64,000 nt of DNA from Paenibacillus rhizovicinus (GTDB lineage: Bacteria > Bacillota > Bacilli > Paenibacillales > Paenibacillaceae), in assembly GCF_010365285.1 (NCBI RefSeq), contig NZ_CP048286.1:6374001-6438000 (forward strand), in the 5' to 3' direction. The translations under genes and the position numbers were made by a program. A model generated the notes under the pieces. The model made no database searches, was not told the DNA's origin, and saw nothing but the letters and a program-made list of their open reading frames with translations. How positions within the stretch are numbered: the first letter of the stretch is position 1; every line of letters starts with the position of its first letter. Below are positions 1 through 7,549 of the stretch, one piece after another.

Positions 1-684
1 GAGGTGCAGGGCGGCCGTCCGGTCTACCTGTTCTTCACGCATTCCGACTTCGACCACATCGTCGGTTTCGGTTCTTTCGCGGACTGCACGGTCATCGCCG
101 GGCAGACGCTGGCGAATCGTCAGGATAAGGCTGATCGGACAGCGGTCGTTGAACGGCTGGACGATGAATTCTATATTCGGCGCCCGTACGGCATCGACTA
201 TCCGCGCGTGGATATTGCCGTCGCGGAAGAAGGCGAACGTTTGACGATAGGCGGCACGACATTGACGTTTCGGACCGCATATGGACATAACGACGACGGC
301 CTCATGTGCCTGGTGGAACCGCTGAACATGCTGATTACCGGCGACTACGTGTCGGACATCGAATTTCCGTTCGTATTCGACACGTACGGCCATTATCGGC
401 AAACGCTGGCGAAAATCGCCTCGTTCTCTCGGGATTATGACGACCTTCTCCTGCTGCCCAGCCACGGCGCCGTGACCGCCGACGGCAAAGAGATCGCCCG
501 GCGGATCGCCGATTCCGAAGCGTACCTTCGCTTGACGGAAGAGCTTCTCGATGAACGGGATGACAGCCGTTTTGAGGCGTTCATGGATCGGTTGGGGTAT
601 CGTTTCAGGCTGGGCTTCAGACTGCGTCATGAGGCGAATATGCAGCAATTGGCCCAAGAACGCGCTCAGGCCGCCTTGAGTTGA
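1..684 (+). CDS. MBL-fold metallo-hydrolase, 5' truncated by window edge
   Basis: The reading frame is open from the first base, so the true start lies outside the window; a GTG at position 4 is internal. The visible 227 codons begin with a metal-binding motif, THSDFDH, a variant of the HxHxDH signature of metallo-beta-lactamase-fold enzymes. Further on come GDYVSD, which fits the aspartate ligand motif, and LLPSHG, which fits a later histidine ligand. The missing part should be only the first beta strands, roughly 50-60 residues. Such proteins hydrolyse esters, thioesters or phosphodiesters at a Zn centre; the substrate cannot be told from sequence. A separate promoter and T-box leader follow it, so it is not cotranscribed in an obvious way with thrS. 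Confidence 0.85.
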   Translation, partial: EVQGGRPVYLFFTHSDFDHIVGFGSFADCTVIAGQTLANRQDKADRTAVVERLDDEFYIRRPYGIDYPRVDIAVAEEGERLTIGGTTLTFRTAYGHNDDGLMCLVEPLNMLITGDYVSDIEFPFVFDTYGHYRQTLAKIASFSRDYDDLLLLPSHGAVTADGKEIARRIADSEAYLRLTEELLDERDDSRFEAFMDRLGYRFRLGFRLRHEANMQQLAQERAQAALS

Positions 685-746
685 GCCGATGGCAGCGGCT
701 TGGGAGACGAGTATTCGTAAGCTTTGCCGAAAATTTTGAATCCCCC

Positions 747-775
747 TTGACATTTCCGGTAACCTCCTGAATAAT
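747..775 (+). promoter_or_regulatory. sigma-A type promoter of the thrS leader
   Basis: A perfect -35 TTGACA (747-752) is followed after 17 bases by AATAAT (770-775), a 5/6 match to the -10 consensus. It lies just upstream of the T-box leader, so transcription should start near 782. Confidence 0.75.
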
Positions 776-781
776 ATGGAA

Positions 782-1078
782 CACAGATTCATACAGGGCG
801 AGAACCAAAGACACGGTTCCTATCGTCGGGCTGCACAGAGAGAGGGATGATTGCTGCGAATCCCTTCTGTCCCGTGATATGGAATTACCACTTTGCAGCC
901 GTCACGTTGAACCCGCCGGCTGAGTGCCGCGGTTGTAAACGGAACCGATTCATCCCCGTTACCGGATTCCAATAAGGACCTTGTTAGCAATGCGTGACGA
1001 ACGCATTGTTCGGGTCGAATTAGGGTGGAACCACGAGCAGAACGCACTCGTCCCTTTCGGGACGGATTGCGTTTTTTT
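782..1078 (+). promoter_or_regulatory. T-box riboswitch (threonyl) controlling thrS
   Basis: A 300-base untranslated leader sits between a strong promoter and thrS. Near its end is the conserved T-box AGGGTGGAACCACG (1022-1035), followed directly by a terminator hairpin (arms around TCGTCCC and GGGACGG, 1041-1078, ending in seven T). The bulge reads TGGA, which should pair with an uncharged tRNA whose discriminator base is U, as in Bacillus tRNA-Thr. Stem I contains AGAGAG (837-842), and a GAATTACCA stretch (882-890) offers ACC as the Thr specifier. Known mechanism: uncharged tRNA-Thr stabilises the antiterminator and lets thrS be transcribed. The exact specifier register is my inference. Confidence 0.9.
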
Positions 1079-1181
1079 GCGTTCTCCGAACCGAAGGGTG
1101 AACTCGCGCTGACGCTGCTCCAGGCGGCCGGCGTACGAATCATCCTGCGTTCAACCACTCGAAACGGACGGAGGAAGGCGT

Positions 1182-3110
1182 ATGGATAACAAGGTAAGCG
1201 TGAAACTGGCGGATGGATCGGTAAGAAGCTGCAGCAAAGGGGTGTCGGTCGCGACGCTGGCGGAGCAGATCAGTCCCGTGCTGCGCAAGAACGCCGTCGC
1301 AGGCAGAGTGGACGGCAGGCTGGTTGATTTGAGCTCCGTCATCCAAGCGGATTGCGAGGTGGAGATCATCCCGCTGGAAAGCGATGCGGGGCTGGAGGTG
1401 TACCGCCACAGCACGGCTCACTTGCTGGCTCAGGCGGTCAAGCGCCTTTACGGCGGCCGCGGAGCGGGAGAGGTGCAGCTCGGAATCGGACCCGTCATTC
1501 AGGACGGATTCTACTACGACATCGCGGCTGCGGAGCCGTTGACACCAGCTGAACTGCGTGCCATCGAGAAGGAAATGGAGGCGATCGCGCGCGAGAATTT
1601 GCCCATTGTCCGCCATGTGCTCGGCAGGGAAGAGGCGATTTCGCTGTTCGAGGCGCGAGGTGAACGGTTAAAGGTCGAGCTGATCCGCGATTTGCCCGCC
1701 GAAGCGGAAATCTCCGTATACGAGCAAGGCGAATTCGTGGACCTGTGCCGCGGACCGCATCTGCCTTCGACGGGGCGGATAAAGGCGTTCAAGCTGCTCA
1801 GCGTAGCCGGCGCGTATTGGCGCGGCGATGCGGGCAACGCCGTACTGCAGCGTGTCTATGGCACGGCATTCCTGAAGAAAGCGCAGCTGGAGCATCATTT
1901 GGAGCTGCTGGAGGAAATCAAGAAGCGCGACCACCGGAAGCTCGGCAAGGAGCTCGGGCTGTTCATGTTCTCCGAGGAAGCGCCGGGCATGCCGTTCTTC
2001 CTGCCCAAAGGCATGATCGTGCGCACGCTGCTGGAGGATTTCTCGCGCTCCTTCGGACGGAAGCGGGGCTATGACGAGGTGCGTACTCCGCTGATGATGA
2101 ATCGGAGGCTCTGGGAGCAATCCGGGCATTGGGATCATTACAAGGATAATATGTATTTCGCGATGGTCGACGAAACGGAGTACGCCTTGAAACCGATGAA
2201 TTGTCCCGGACATATGCTCATCTACAAAAACCGGCTGCGTTCCTACCGCGAGCTGCCGATCCGGCTGGCGGAGTTCGGCCAGGTGCACCGACACGAATTT
2301 TCAGGTGCGCTGAACGGCATGCTCCGCGTACGGTCGTTCTGTCAGGACGATGCGCATCTGTTCGTGCGGCCCGATCAGATCGAAGACGAAATCGGCCGCA
2401 TTATCGCGCTGATCGACGAGATGTACGCGGTATTCGGCTTCTCGTATCGGATCGAGCTGTCGACAAAGCCGGACGATTCGATGGGTTCGCCGGAGATCTG
2501 GGAACGCGCGGAGCGATCGCTGGAGTCGGTGCTGCAAGCGAAGGGAGCGGACTATCGGATCAACCCCGGTGACGGCGCATTCTACGGCCCGAAGATCGAT
2601 TTTCATATCCGCGACGCGATCGGACGGAGCTGGCAGTGCGCGACGGTGCAGCTGGATTTTCAAATGCCGGAGAAATTCGATCTCGCCTACATCGGAGAAG
2701 ATGGAGGCAAGCATCGTCCGGTCGTCATTCACCGTGCGGTGTATGGGTCGATCGACCGTTTCATCGGCATCCTCACGGAACACTACGCCGGCGCGTTCCC
2801 GCTTTGGCTGGCGCCCGTGCAGGCGAAGATCGTCCCTGTATCCGAACGCGATCACAGTCGTGCATTCGAGATCCAAGCGCTGCTGGTGGAAGCGGGAATT
2901 CGCACGGAAATCGATGAACGGCCGGAGAAGCTGGGCTACAAAATCCGCGAGGCGCAGCTGGAGAAAGCGCCCTATACGCTGGTGATCGGCGAGACGGAGC
3001 GCAATGACGGCACTGTGTCCGTGCGGCGGCGCGGAGAGGGTGATATCGGCGCTCTTCCGGTGCAGGATCTGATCGCGAGGCTGCAAGCGGAAGCGGCGGC
3101 GCGGAGCTGA
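1182..3110 (+). CDS. thrS: Threonyl-tRNA synthetase
   Basis: This 642-residue protein ligates threonine to tRNA-Thr and is close to the family length in Bacillus (about 640). The domain order is an N-terminal TGS domain (about 1-65), an editing domain with HSTAH and CRGPH, a class II catalytic core and a C-terminal anticodon-binding domain (about 540-640). Zn-binding residues are visible in MNCPGH (near 341), QDDAH (near 389) and VVIHRA (near 514). Motif 2 is recognisable as HRHEFSGAL. The ATG is preceded by GGAGGAAGG at good spacing. It is a single-gene unit controlled by the T-box leader. No key residue appears to be missing. Confidence 0.98.
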   Translation: MDNKVSVKLADGSVRSCSKGVSVATLAEQISPVLRKNAVAGRVDGRLVDLSSVIQADCEVEIIPLESDAGLEVYRHSTAHLLAQAVKRLYGGRGAGEVQLGIGPVIQDGFYYDIAAAEPLTPAELRAIEKEMEAIARENLPIVRHVLGREEAISLFEARGERLKVELIRDLPAEAEISVYEQGEFVDLCRGPHLPSTGRIKAFKLLSVAGAYWRGDAGNAVLQRVYGTAFLKKAQLEHHLELLEEIKKRDHRKLGKELGLFMFSEEAPGMPFFLPKGMIVRTLLEDFSRSFGRKRGYDEVRTPLMMNRRLWEQSGHWDHYKDNMYFAMVDETEYALKPMNCPGHMLIYKNRLRSYRELPIRLAEFGQVHRHEFSGALNGMLRVRSFCQDDAHLFVRPDQIEDEIGRIIALIDEMYAVFGFSYRIELSTKPDDSMGSPEIWERAERSLESVLQAKGADYRINPGDGAFYGPKIDFHIRDAIGRSWQCATVQLDFQMPEKFDLAYIGEDGGKHRPVVIHRAVYGSIDRFIGILTEHYAGAFPLWLAPVQAKIVPVSERDHSRAFEIQALLVEAGIRTEIDERPEKLGYKIREAQLEKAPYTLVIGETERNDGTVSVRRRGEGDIGALPVQDLIARLQAEAAARS

Positions 3111-3297
3111 TCTGGCAGGCGGTATCGTATCGGCACGTGAGCGATAAAGCCGTGCTTAAAGCGGCTCCGATCGTGATTGGCAGGCCGTTCATGCCGCCTA
3201 TTGACGGATGGGATGAGCCGTTATAGGCTATTGCTTAACAGCACAGAATCAGGAAGCGGGGTTCGGAATCCAACGATCGCCCAAGGAGGTTTCCTGC

Positions 3298-3750
3298 ATG
3301 AGCACGCTTGATGATGTCAAGGAAATAACGCTGCCGGAGCGAAGCTATATCGGGATGGCGCTTACGTCGCCTCTTGCGGCGCATGAGCCGAAACGGGTGG
3401 AACAGCTGAAGAAGCTGTTCATCGGCCGCAGGTTCGAGATTAAAGGCTTGCTGGATTCCGAATCGTACGTTTGTCCGTCTTTCGTATGCGAGCAGTTATT
3501 TACGTACTTGTTCTGCATGCAGGTGAATCAGTTGTCCGTCGTCCCGTACGGGATGATCGGCTTCATTATCCCGGAACAGCGATATGTGACGGTGCGGGCA
3601 CAAGGAACCGATCCTTACGAGCTGCTTCACGCCTATTTGAAGGCGAAGGGACTGCAGAACAACAAACGCGGAATGGCATTGGAAGTGTACCGGTTGCCTA
3701 AGTCGCTCTGGCCGGATGAGGTGGACGTGTACATTCCTATTGCGAAGTAA
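3298..3750 (+). CDS. GyrI-like / effector-binding domain protein
   Basis: The 150-residue protein looks like a stand-alone GyrI-like small-molecule-binding domain (AraC_E_bind family). The C-terminal half shows the typical pattern: a PYGMIGFIIPEQRYVTV strand pair, a DPYELLHAYLKAKG helix and a final EVDVYIPI strand. No DNA-binding part is present. AAGGAGG lies at a normal distance upstream of the ATG. Relatives sequester drugs or effectors or act as sensors; the ligand here is unknown. It stands alone between thrS and a 15-bp repeat tract. Confidence 0.65.
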   Translation: MSTLDDVKEITLPERSYIGMALTSPLAAHEPKRVEQLKKLFIGRRFEIKGLLDSESYVCPSFVCEQLFTYLFCMQVNQLSVVPYGMIGFIIPEQRYVTVRAQGTDPYELLHAYLKAKGLQNNKRGMALEVYRLPKSLWPDEVDVYIPIAK

Positions 3751-3775
3751 GGGGCTTCCCGAAGCGTGCCATACA

Positions 3776-3875
3776 TTACTGTGCCATACATTACTGTGCC
3801 TTACTGAACCGTATCTTACTGAACCGTATCTTACTGAACCGTACCTTACTGGAGCTTCCCTTACTAAACCGTGTT
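3776..3875. repeat. 15-bp tandem repeat tract (TTACTGAACCGTATC type)
   Basis: TTACT recurs at 3776, 3791, 3801, 3816, 3831, 3846 and 3861, so most units are exactly 15 bases (one is 10). The copies at 3801 and 3816 are identical and the one at 3831 differs by one base; the outer units are degenerate. The tract is just downstream of the GyrI-like gene. A frame reading through it would give LTEPY repeats because 15 is a multiple of three, but it has no ribosome site. Confidence 0.9.
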
Positions 3876-3956
3876 TCCTTGTACCAGGCTCTGCATGAAG
3901 AGAAGCTTCATTACGGTGCGCAGCCGATGATGCTTGAAACTCGTAAAACGCAAAGA

Positions 3957-3984
3957 AAAGGTCCTGCCCGTCGGCAGGACCTTT
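3957..3984 (-). terminator. Terminator of the YjcZ-like gene
   Basis: A 12-base perfect stem (AAAGGTCCTGCC with GGCAGGACCTTT) has a 4-base loop. On the minus strand it is followed by TTTTCTTTG, a usual Rho-independent form. It may also serve plus-strand transcripts. Confidence 0.85.
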
Positions 3985-4007
3985 CTTGAGTTACAGGGAG
4001 TCTGGGC

Positions 4008-4139
4008 TCACAGGAAACCGCCGCGAAGAACGATTACGAGCAAAATATAGAGAACGAGGATTACACCTGCACCAGTCCAAAGAACGCCTGGGCCGCCGCA
4101 ACCAATTCCTGCGCCGCCTACACCATTCATGTATCCCAC
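4008..4139 (-). CDS. YjcZ-family tiny sporulation membrane protein
   Basis: A 43-residue frame starts at GTG 4139 with AGGAGG eight bases upstream. The N-terminal part is glycine-rich (MGYMNGVGGAGIGCGGPG). It is followed by one hydrophobic helix (GVILVLYILLVIVL) and the short basic end RGGFL. This is the layout of the tiny-TM/YjcZ family of Bacillus and Paenibacillus sporulation proteins. A sigma-K-like promoter lies upstream and a strong terminator downstream, so it is a complete small transcription unit. Its position directly after the gerP genes supports a role in late sporulation; the molecular function is unknown. Confidence 0.8.
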   Translation of the reverse strand: MGYMNGVGGAGIGCGGPGVLWTGAGVILVLYILLVIVLRGGFL

Positions 4140-4188
4140 TGTACATACCTCCTGAGTGGTTAATTTGTGATGTTTCTTATCACATAAG

Positions 4189-4215
4189 CAATATATGATG
4201 GAGGAGCGATTTCGT
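4189..4215 (-). promoter_or_regulatory. Candidate sigma-K promoter of the YjcZ-like gene
   Basis: On the minus strand AC (4215-4214) is followed by exactly 16 bases and then CATATATTG (4197-4189). This fits the sigma-K pattern AC-N16-CATANNNTA except for the last base. The same spacing and the same CATANNNTG variant occur before gerPA. Confidence 0.55.
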
Positions 4216-4256
4216 CTGGACGTTTGTACGGGGTACAGCTATAATTACACGTTTGC

Positions 4257-4763
4257 CTATACGGAACCTCCATCGTCTCGCGGGCAGGATGACAGGGGCG
4301 GACAGCAGCCCGTGCCGTAGTACCGCATCGGCGGCCTCGCGAACTGCCGGATATTGCTGATGCGCGATTCGGACCTCGAGTGCACGCCATTGCCGACCAG
4401 CACCATGGCAGCGCCGCTGACGGCGATGATCTCGATGCTCCCGACGCTGATGCGCGGATCGCGGTTAATCGTCCGCATGTCGACCGGATCCCTGGCAGCG
4501 GCGGTCAGCCATGGCGTAGGCGGCGGAACGGGTTGGGAAAACAGATCATAGGATTCGAAATAAACATCCTGCGAGACGAGGTGATCCGATTCCCGCTGCA
4601 CGGCTACGCCGCGAATGGAGGCGTCGATATCCGCCCGGTCGCCGAACTGCGCGATCGAAGAGCCGCCGATACTGGTCAGCCAGACGCCCCCGACTTCCGA
4701 TACGCGCACAGGGTAGTCCGAAAATTCGTCGAGCGGGAGCCGGGAGACGGATAAATCATCCAT
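4257..4763 (-). CDS. gerPE: Spore germination protein GerPE
   Basis: This 168-residue protein occupies the gerPE position in the gerP operon. Its N-terminal half carries the typical GVWLTSIGGSSIAQFGDRADID segment, with strand-rich repeats resembling the other GerP proteins (SVGSIEIIAVSGAAMVLVG later on). GerP proteins are made late in the mother cell and are needed for germinants to pass the spore coat. The start overlaps the gerPD end by 8 bases, so translation is probably coupled. The tail contains CCPPLSSCP, a small cysteine cluster. No gerPF follows; the next gene is the YjcZ-like one. Confidence 0.85.
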   Translation of the reverse strand: MDDLSVSRLPLDEFSDYPVRVSEVGGVWLTSIGGSSIAQFGDRADIDASIRGVAVQRESDHLVSQDVYFESYDLFSQPVPPPTPWLTAAARDPVDMRTINRDPRISVGSIEIIAVSGAAMVLVGNGVHSRSESRISNIRQFARPPMRYYGTGCCPPLSSCPRDDGGSV

Positions 4764-5052
4764 TCGTCTGCTCCAGTCCAGCGGGGATTCCGTCCGGCTG
4801 CCCGTTCAGCGCGTCCAGGATCTCTTCTTGTTCCTTCTTGAACACATCCCCTTCGCCTTCTGCCCGTTCGGCGTCCTCAGGCGCTTCCAACGGTGCGAAA
4901 GGCCCTACAATGACAGACTCCGGCGGCGTGTCGAACATGGAAATGAGCGAGATCGTCTGGGTGTCCCCGATTTGCAAGATCGAGGCGCTCGCGACGCCCG
5001 TCACTTGGATGCTGCCGACCGCTAACACGTGATTTACTACATTGAGCTGCAT
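4756..5052 (-). CDS. gerPD: Spore germination protein GerPD
   Basis: The N-terminal 50 residues (LNVVNHVLAVGSIQVTG, then ASILQIGDTQTISL) match the short beta-rich GerPD type. I take the ATG at 5052 because AGGAG lies 7 bases before it; the ATG at 5058 would be almost touching the ribosome site. The product is then 98 residues, longer than the roughly 60 of Bacillus GerPD, owing to an acidic C-terminal extension (residues about 60-98). It belongs to the gerPA-PE transcript and its end overlaps gerPE. Confidence 0.85.
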   Translation of the reverse strand: MQLNVVNHVLAVGSIQVTGVASASILQIGDTQTISLISMFDTPPESVIVGPFAPLEAPEDAERAEGEGDVFKKEQEEILDALNGQPDGIPAGLEQTNG

Positions 5053-5071
5053 GGTCATACTCCTCTCGCGG

Positions 5072-5908
5072 TTATGGATTGCCGGTCAAACGGCTGAGAT
5101 AATTCTGTAAAGCCGCATCGATATCGCGCGTCGTCTTGCGAATGACTTCTTCCTGCAGACCGGAATCCGGCTTGGCGGCTGAGCCGCTGTTCTGGCCTTC
5201 CGACTCGCGGGATACCATTTGAATATAGAATTGGATACGCTGACTCATCTGCTTCCGAATATCTTCAATGACGAGCCTCCGATGGTATGGATCCAAGGAA
5301 AGGCCGGCTTCGGCTTCGTACTGCTGCAGCTTAAGCGACGCGGATTGGTCCAAGTAGCAATCGATGACATGGCGGATCTCCGGATAAGGCGGAGCGGGCG
5401 AGATGGCAGGCTGAAGCCCGGTCGAAGAAGGAGCAGGGAATTGATGCGGGGTATTGGTCGCCTGCGGATCGGTTTTCATCTCCATGGAAGGCTTGAGGTT
5501 GTTCACGACAGTGCCGCCATTCCAGACTTGCCCGCCATTGCCCACGTTACCGGCATTCCCGCCGTGTCCGGCATTTCCTCCGTGCCCGCCGTTCAAGTCG
5601 TTTGCCGGCATGACCAATTGTCCGATTTCCTTGAGCTGTTCGTCGCTTGGCGCCGACATTCCGATGTTGAGGGTGCCGGACAGCTTCTCCACCTTTAGCT
5701 GGTCGAAATGGTACTGAATCGTATCGACATGATAGTATGGTTTATTTTCTACGGCCTGGATTCGTTCGTTCAACGTTTCAAGCTGCTGGCATAACCGGTT
5801 GATGAGCGCCTGCTGATCGTTTATCTGGCACTGCAGCTGCTGCACGTATTGGTTGAGTCCCATGACCGCTTGCCATGGCGATGGCATCCTCTGAGCTTCG
5901 CTTTGCAT
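5072..5908 (-). CDS. gerPC: Spore germination protein GerPC with Gly/Asn-rich insert
   Basis: The 278-residue protein starts with a coiled-coil-like region (about residues 15-55: QYVQQLQCQINDQQALINRL, then LETLNERIQAVENK). It continues with KPYYHVDTIQYHFDQLKVEKLSGTLNIG, the hallmark of GerPC. After it comes a low-complexity stretch rich in Gly and Asn (NGGHGGNAGHGGNAG and onward, about residues 103-135). The C-terminal helices (about 170-260) are typical again. The ATG has GGAGGTG seven bases upstream. It is encoded in the gerP operon between gerPB and gerPD. The role in coat permeability is known for the family; the glycine repeat is unusual and probably variable between strains. Confidence 0.9.
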   Translation of the reverse strand: MQSEAQRMPSPWQAVMGLNQYVQQLQCQINDQQALINRLCQQLETLNERIQAVENKPYYHVDTIQYHFDQLKVEKLSGTLNIGMSAPSDEQLKEIGQLVMPANDLNGGHGGNAGHGGNAGNVGNGGQVWNGGTVVNNLKPSMEMKTDPQATNTPHQFPAPSSTGLQPAISPAPPYPEIRHVIDCYLDQSASLKLQQYEAEAGLSLDPYHRRLVIEDIRKQMSQRIQFYIQMVSRESEGQNSGSAAKPDSGLQEEVIRKTTRDIDAALQNYLSRLTGNP

Positions 5909-5926
5909 ATGCAGGCACCTCCGGCG

Positions 5927-6127
5927 TTAATGCGGATTCGGCAGCGGCACGAAATTGATCGGATTCTCCTCGAGCTGAGGCGCCGGTTCCGTAAACCCGC
6001 CCGTGTTGAACAATTGGGCATTGGAAGCGATGGAACCCGCCGTCCCGACCTGCAGGACGGAGGAGTTCGCAACGCTGTCTACTCGAAGCTGGTGGATCGT
6101 GATCGTCTGATGAACCGTGAGATTCAT
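5927..6127 (-). CDS. gerPB: Spore germination protein GerPB
   Basis: This 66-residue protein starts MNLTVHQTITIHQLRVDSV and continues NSSVLQVGTAGSIASNAQL, the GerPB pattern. The C-terminus is proline-rich. Its ATG overlaps the gerPA stop (TAATG), so it should be translated by coupling; the ribosome site of its own is weak. It acts with the other GerP proteins in the spore coat or inner coat layer to allow germinant access. Confidence 0.88.
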   Translation of the reverse strand: MNLTVHQTITIHQLRVDSVANSSVLQVGTAGSIASNAQLFNTGGFTEPAPQLEENPINFVPLPNPH

Positions 6128-6363
6128 TAGACGTTGACCCCGGTTGCGACTTCATTATTCGTGTTGTCCTGCACGTCGGGATCGCTCGTGTTCGTGGCGC
6201 TGACGGCATTGTTGGAGTTCGCCAGGCTGCCGGTCAGGAACGAACCGGATCCTGCGTACGTTTTGGAGGAACTCGACGGCGACAGCTGAACGGAATCGCC
6301 GAATTGCACGATGGCGCTTGAGCCGACGCTGATGACTTTGACGAAACCGACGATAGCGGGCAT
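6127..6363 (-). CDS. gerPA: Spore germination protein GerPA (GerPA/GerPF type)
   Basis: The 78-residue product reads MPAIVGFVKVISVGSSAIVQFGD, then SSSSKTYAGSGSFLTG, and ends in a polar Asn/Asp-rich segment (SDPDVQDNTNNEVATG). GerPA and GerPF are paralogues with this layout; as first gene of the operon it is called GerPA. AAGGAGTG precedes the ATG. Transcription should start at the sigma-K-like promoter at 6405-6431. No second GerPA/GerPF copy is present in the window. Confidence 0.85.
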   Translation of the reverse strand: MPAIVGFVKVISVGSSAIVQFGDSVQLSPSSSSKTYAGSGSFLTGSLANSNNAVSATNTSDPDVQDNTNNEVATGVNV

Positions 6364-6404
6364 AACGCGTCACTCCTTAGTTGAAATTCAGCGAGCAGAT
6401 GTTA

Positions 6405-6431
6405 CATCTTATGCGGCATTCGCCCAGAGGT
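6405..6431 (-). promoter_or_regulatory. Candidate sigma-K promoter of the gerP operon
   Basis: On the minus strand AC (6431-6430) is separated by exactly 16 bases from CATAAGATG (6413-6405), 42 bases before gerPA. The sigma-K consensus is AC-N16-CATANNNTA. The B. subtilis gerP operon is known to be sigma-K dependent. Confidence 0.65.
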
Positions 6432-6517
6432 TACTTTTCCTGGGGAGCCGAGACAGTGGCCGACATTTGGGCTAACGCATATAGATGAAGCAGATGAATA
6501 GAGCGGAGGGACTGGAT

Positions 6518-6943
6518 ATGGCGTTGAATTGGGAGGAATTGGAGCAGTGGATGGAGAGGCAGCAGCTGCCCAAAGGGTTTGATATGTTCCGGCAGTCGGA
6601 GTGGATCGAGAATTACGTCCGCGGCATGATGAACAAGGCGATTCCGGCTGCCTCGTCGGCGCTTCAAGCGACGAACGCCAACGTCGTGGAGACGAAGCGT
6701 TTCGTCATCGTCACGTACCCGATCGGAGAAACGGTTAATCTGGCGGAGGTCCGTCTGCTGGCCAAAGAAGACCGTGTGAAGCTTAGCGGCCTGCCCGGCG
6801 GAGGGGATGAAACGATCCGTCTGCCAAAGCTGGTGCTGCCTAGAACATGCCAGGCGGAGTACGACGGAGCCGTGCTCAAAATCAAGCTGAGGAAACGGCC
6901 GCCGAGCAAAAAATCGCATATCGCGACGATTCAAGGTTTGTGA
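6518..6943 (+). CDS. Hsp20/alpha-crystallin-like protein, possibly spore-associated
   Basis: The 141-residue protein has an N-terminal helical part (ALNWEELEQWMERQQLPKGF) followed by a beta-sandwich region from about residue 55. That region includes RLLAKEDRVKLSGLPGGG and ends AEYDGAVLKIKLRKRPP. This is the layout of degenerate Hsp20-like proteins such as the CotM/GerT group of spore coat proteins. I chose ATG 6518, seven bases after GGAGGG; an in-frame upstream ATG at 6485 lacks a ribosome site. It is divergent from gerP, which makes a spore role plausible but unproven. Confidence 0.6.
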   Translation: MALNWEELEQWMERQQLPKGFDMFRQSEWIENYVRGMMNKAIPAASSALQATNANVVETKRFVIVTYPIGETVNLAEVRLLAKEDRVKLSGLPGGGDETIRLPKLVLPRTCQAEYDGAVLKIKLRKRPPSKKSHIATIQGL

Positions 6944-7064
6944 TCCTGCATCCGTTCACGGAACTGTCACCGATTTGCCCGATCTTCCCATGGCCGGCGG
7001 CTGGCTAATCCGTCGAACGTTGGCTTATAATGCAAGTATAGATCTTGCATAGGGAGTGTTTTCC

Positions 7065-7265
7065 GTGACACTGGTGGATGTCAGTTCCATTTCGGCGGGC
7101 TTGTTCATTACAGGCGCGATTTTCATTATGTTGTTTTTCGGCTTGCTCAGTTTCGGCGTATTGAAAATGTTCGAACTGAAGTATCGCGCGGGTACGTTCA
7201 GCTTCGTCGGCGCGGTCGTGAGCGGCGTCGTGTTCGGCATTATTCTGAAAACATGGTATGTATGA
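7065..7265 (+). CDS. Small two-helix membrane protein of unknown function
   Basis: A 66-residue frame starts at GTG 7065, nine bases after AGGGAG. It shows two hydrophobic segments: residues about 10-35 (AGLFITGAIFIMLFFGLLSFG) and about 44-62 (SFVGAVVSGVVFGIILK). A short loop (KMFELKYRAGT) joins them. A TATAAT at 7026-7031 may be its -10 element and a terminator follows at 7294. It could be DUF2759-like, but I do not recognise it with certainty. Confidence 0.6.
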   Translation: MTLVDVSSISAGLFITGAIFIMLFFGLLSFGVLKMFELKYRAGTFSFVGAVVSGVVFGIILKTWYV

Positions 7266-7293
7266 CGCCATGAACGTCTTATCGAACGCATGC

Positions 7294-7340
7294 AAAGTCG
7301 TTTTCGCTGCCTGAGATCCGGGTGCGAAGGCGACTTTTTT
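7294..7340 (+). terminator. Terminator after the small membrane protein
   Basis: AAAGTCGTTTTCGC pairs with GCGAAGGCGACTTTTTT across a 16-base loop, ending in six T. Confidence 0.75.
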
Positions 7341-7549
7341 CGTTCCTGCCGGACGTTATGCGCCATTGGCCTAGAGCTGCGGATTATGCCTGGACGTCGA
7401 AAGAAATTTGTTTGTCCAAATCAGCCCGGCACGTTTAAAAATAGTCAATAATCCAAGTTGCCAGAACATAAGATGGAGTATAAGATAATGATATGAGAGA
7501 ATATTCAGAACATTTCGTCAATGAATCCAAACGAAGGGAGGGATTGCCG

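Noticed and set aside
3776-3875. Possible CRISPR array
   Set aside because: Units are 15 bases with no unique spacers between them, and no cas gene is in the window.
3716-3898. Frame translating to repeated LTEPY units
   Set aside because: It is a direct product of the 15-bp DNA repeat, overlaps the end of the GyrI-like gene and has no ribosome site.
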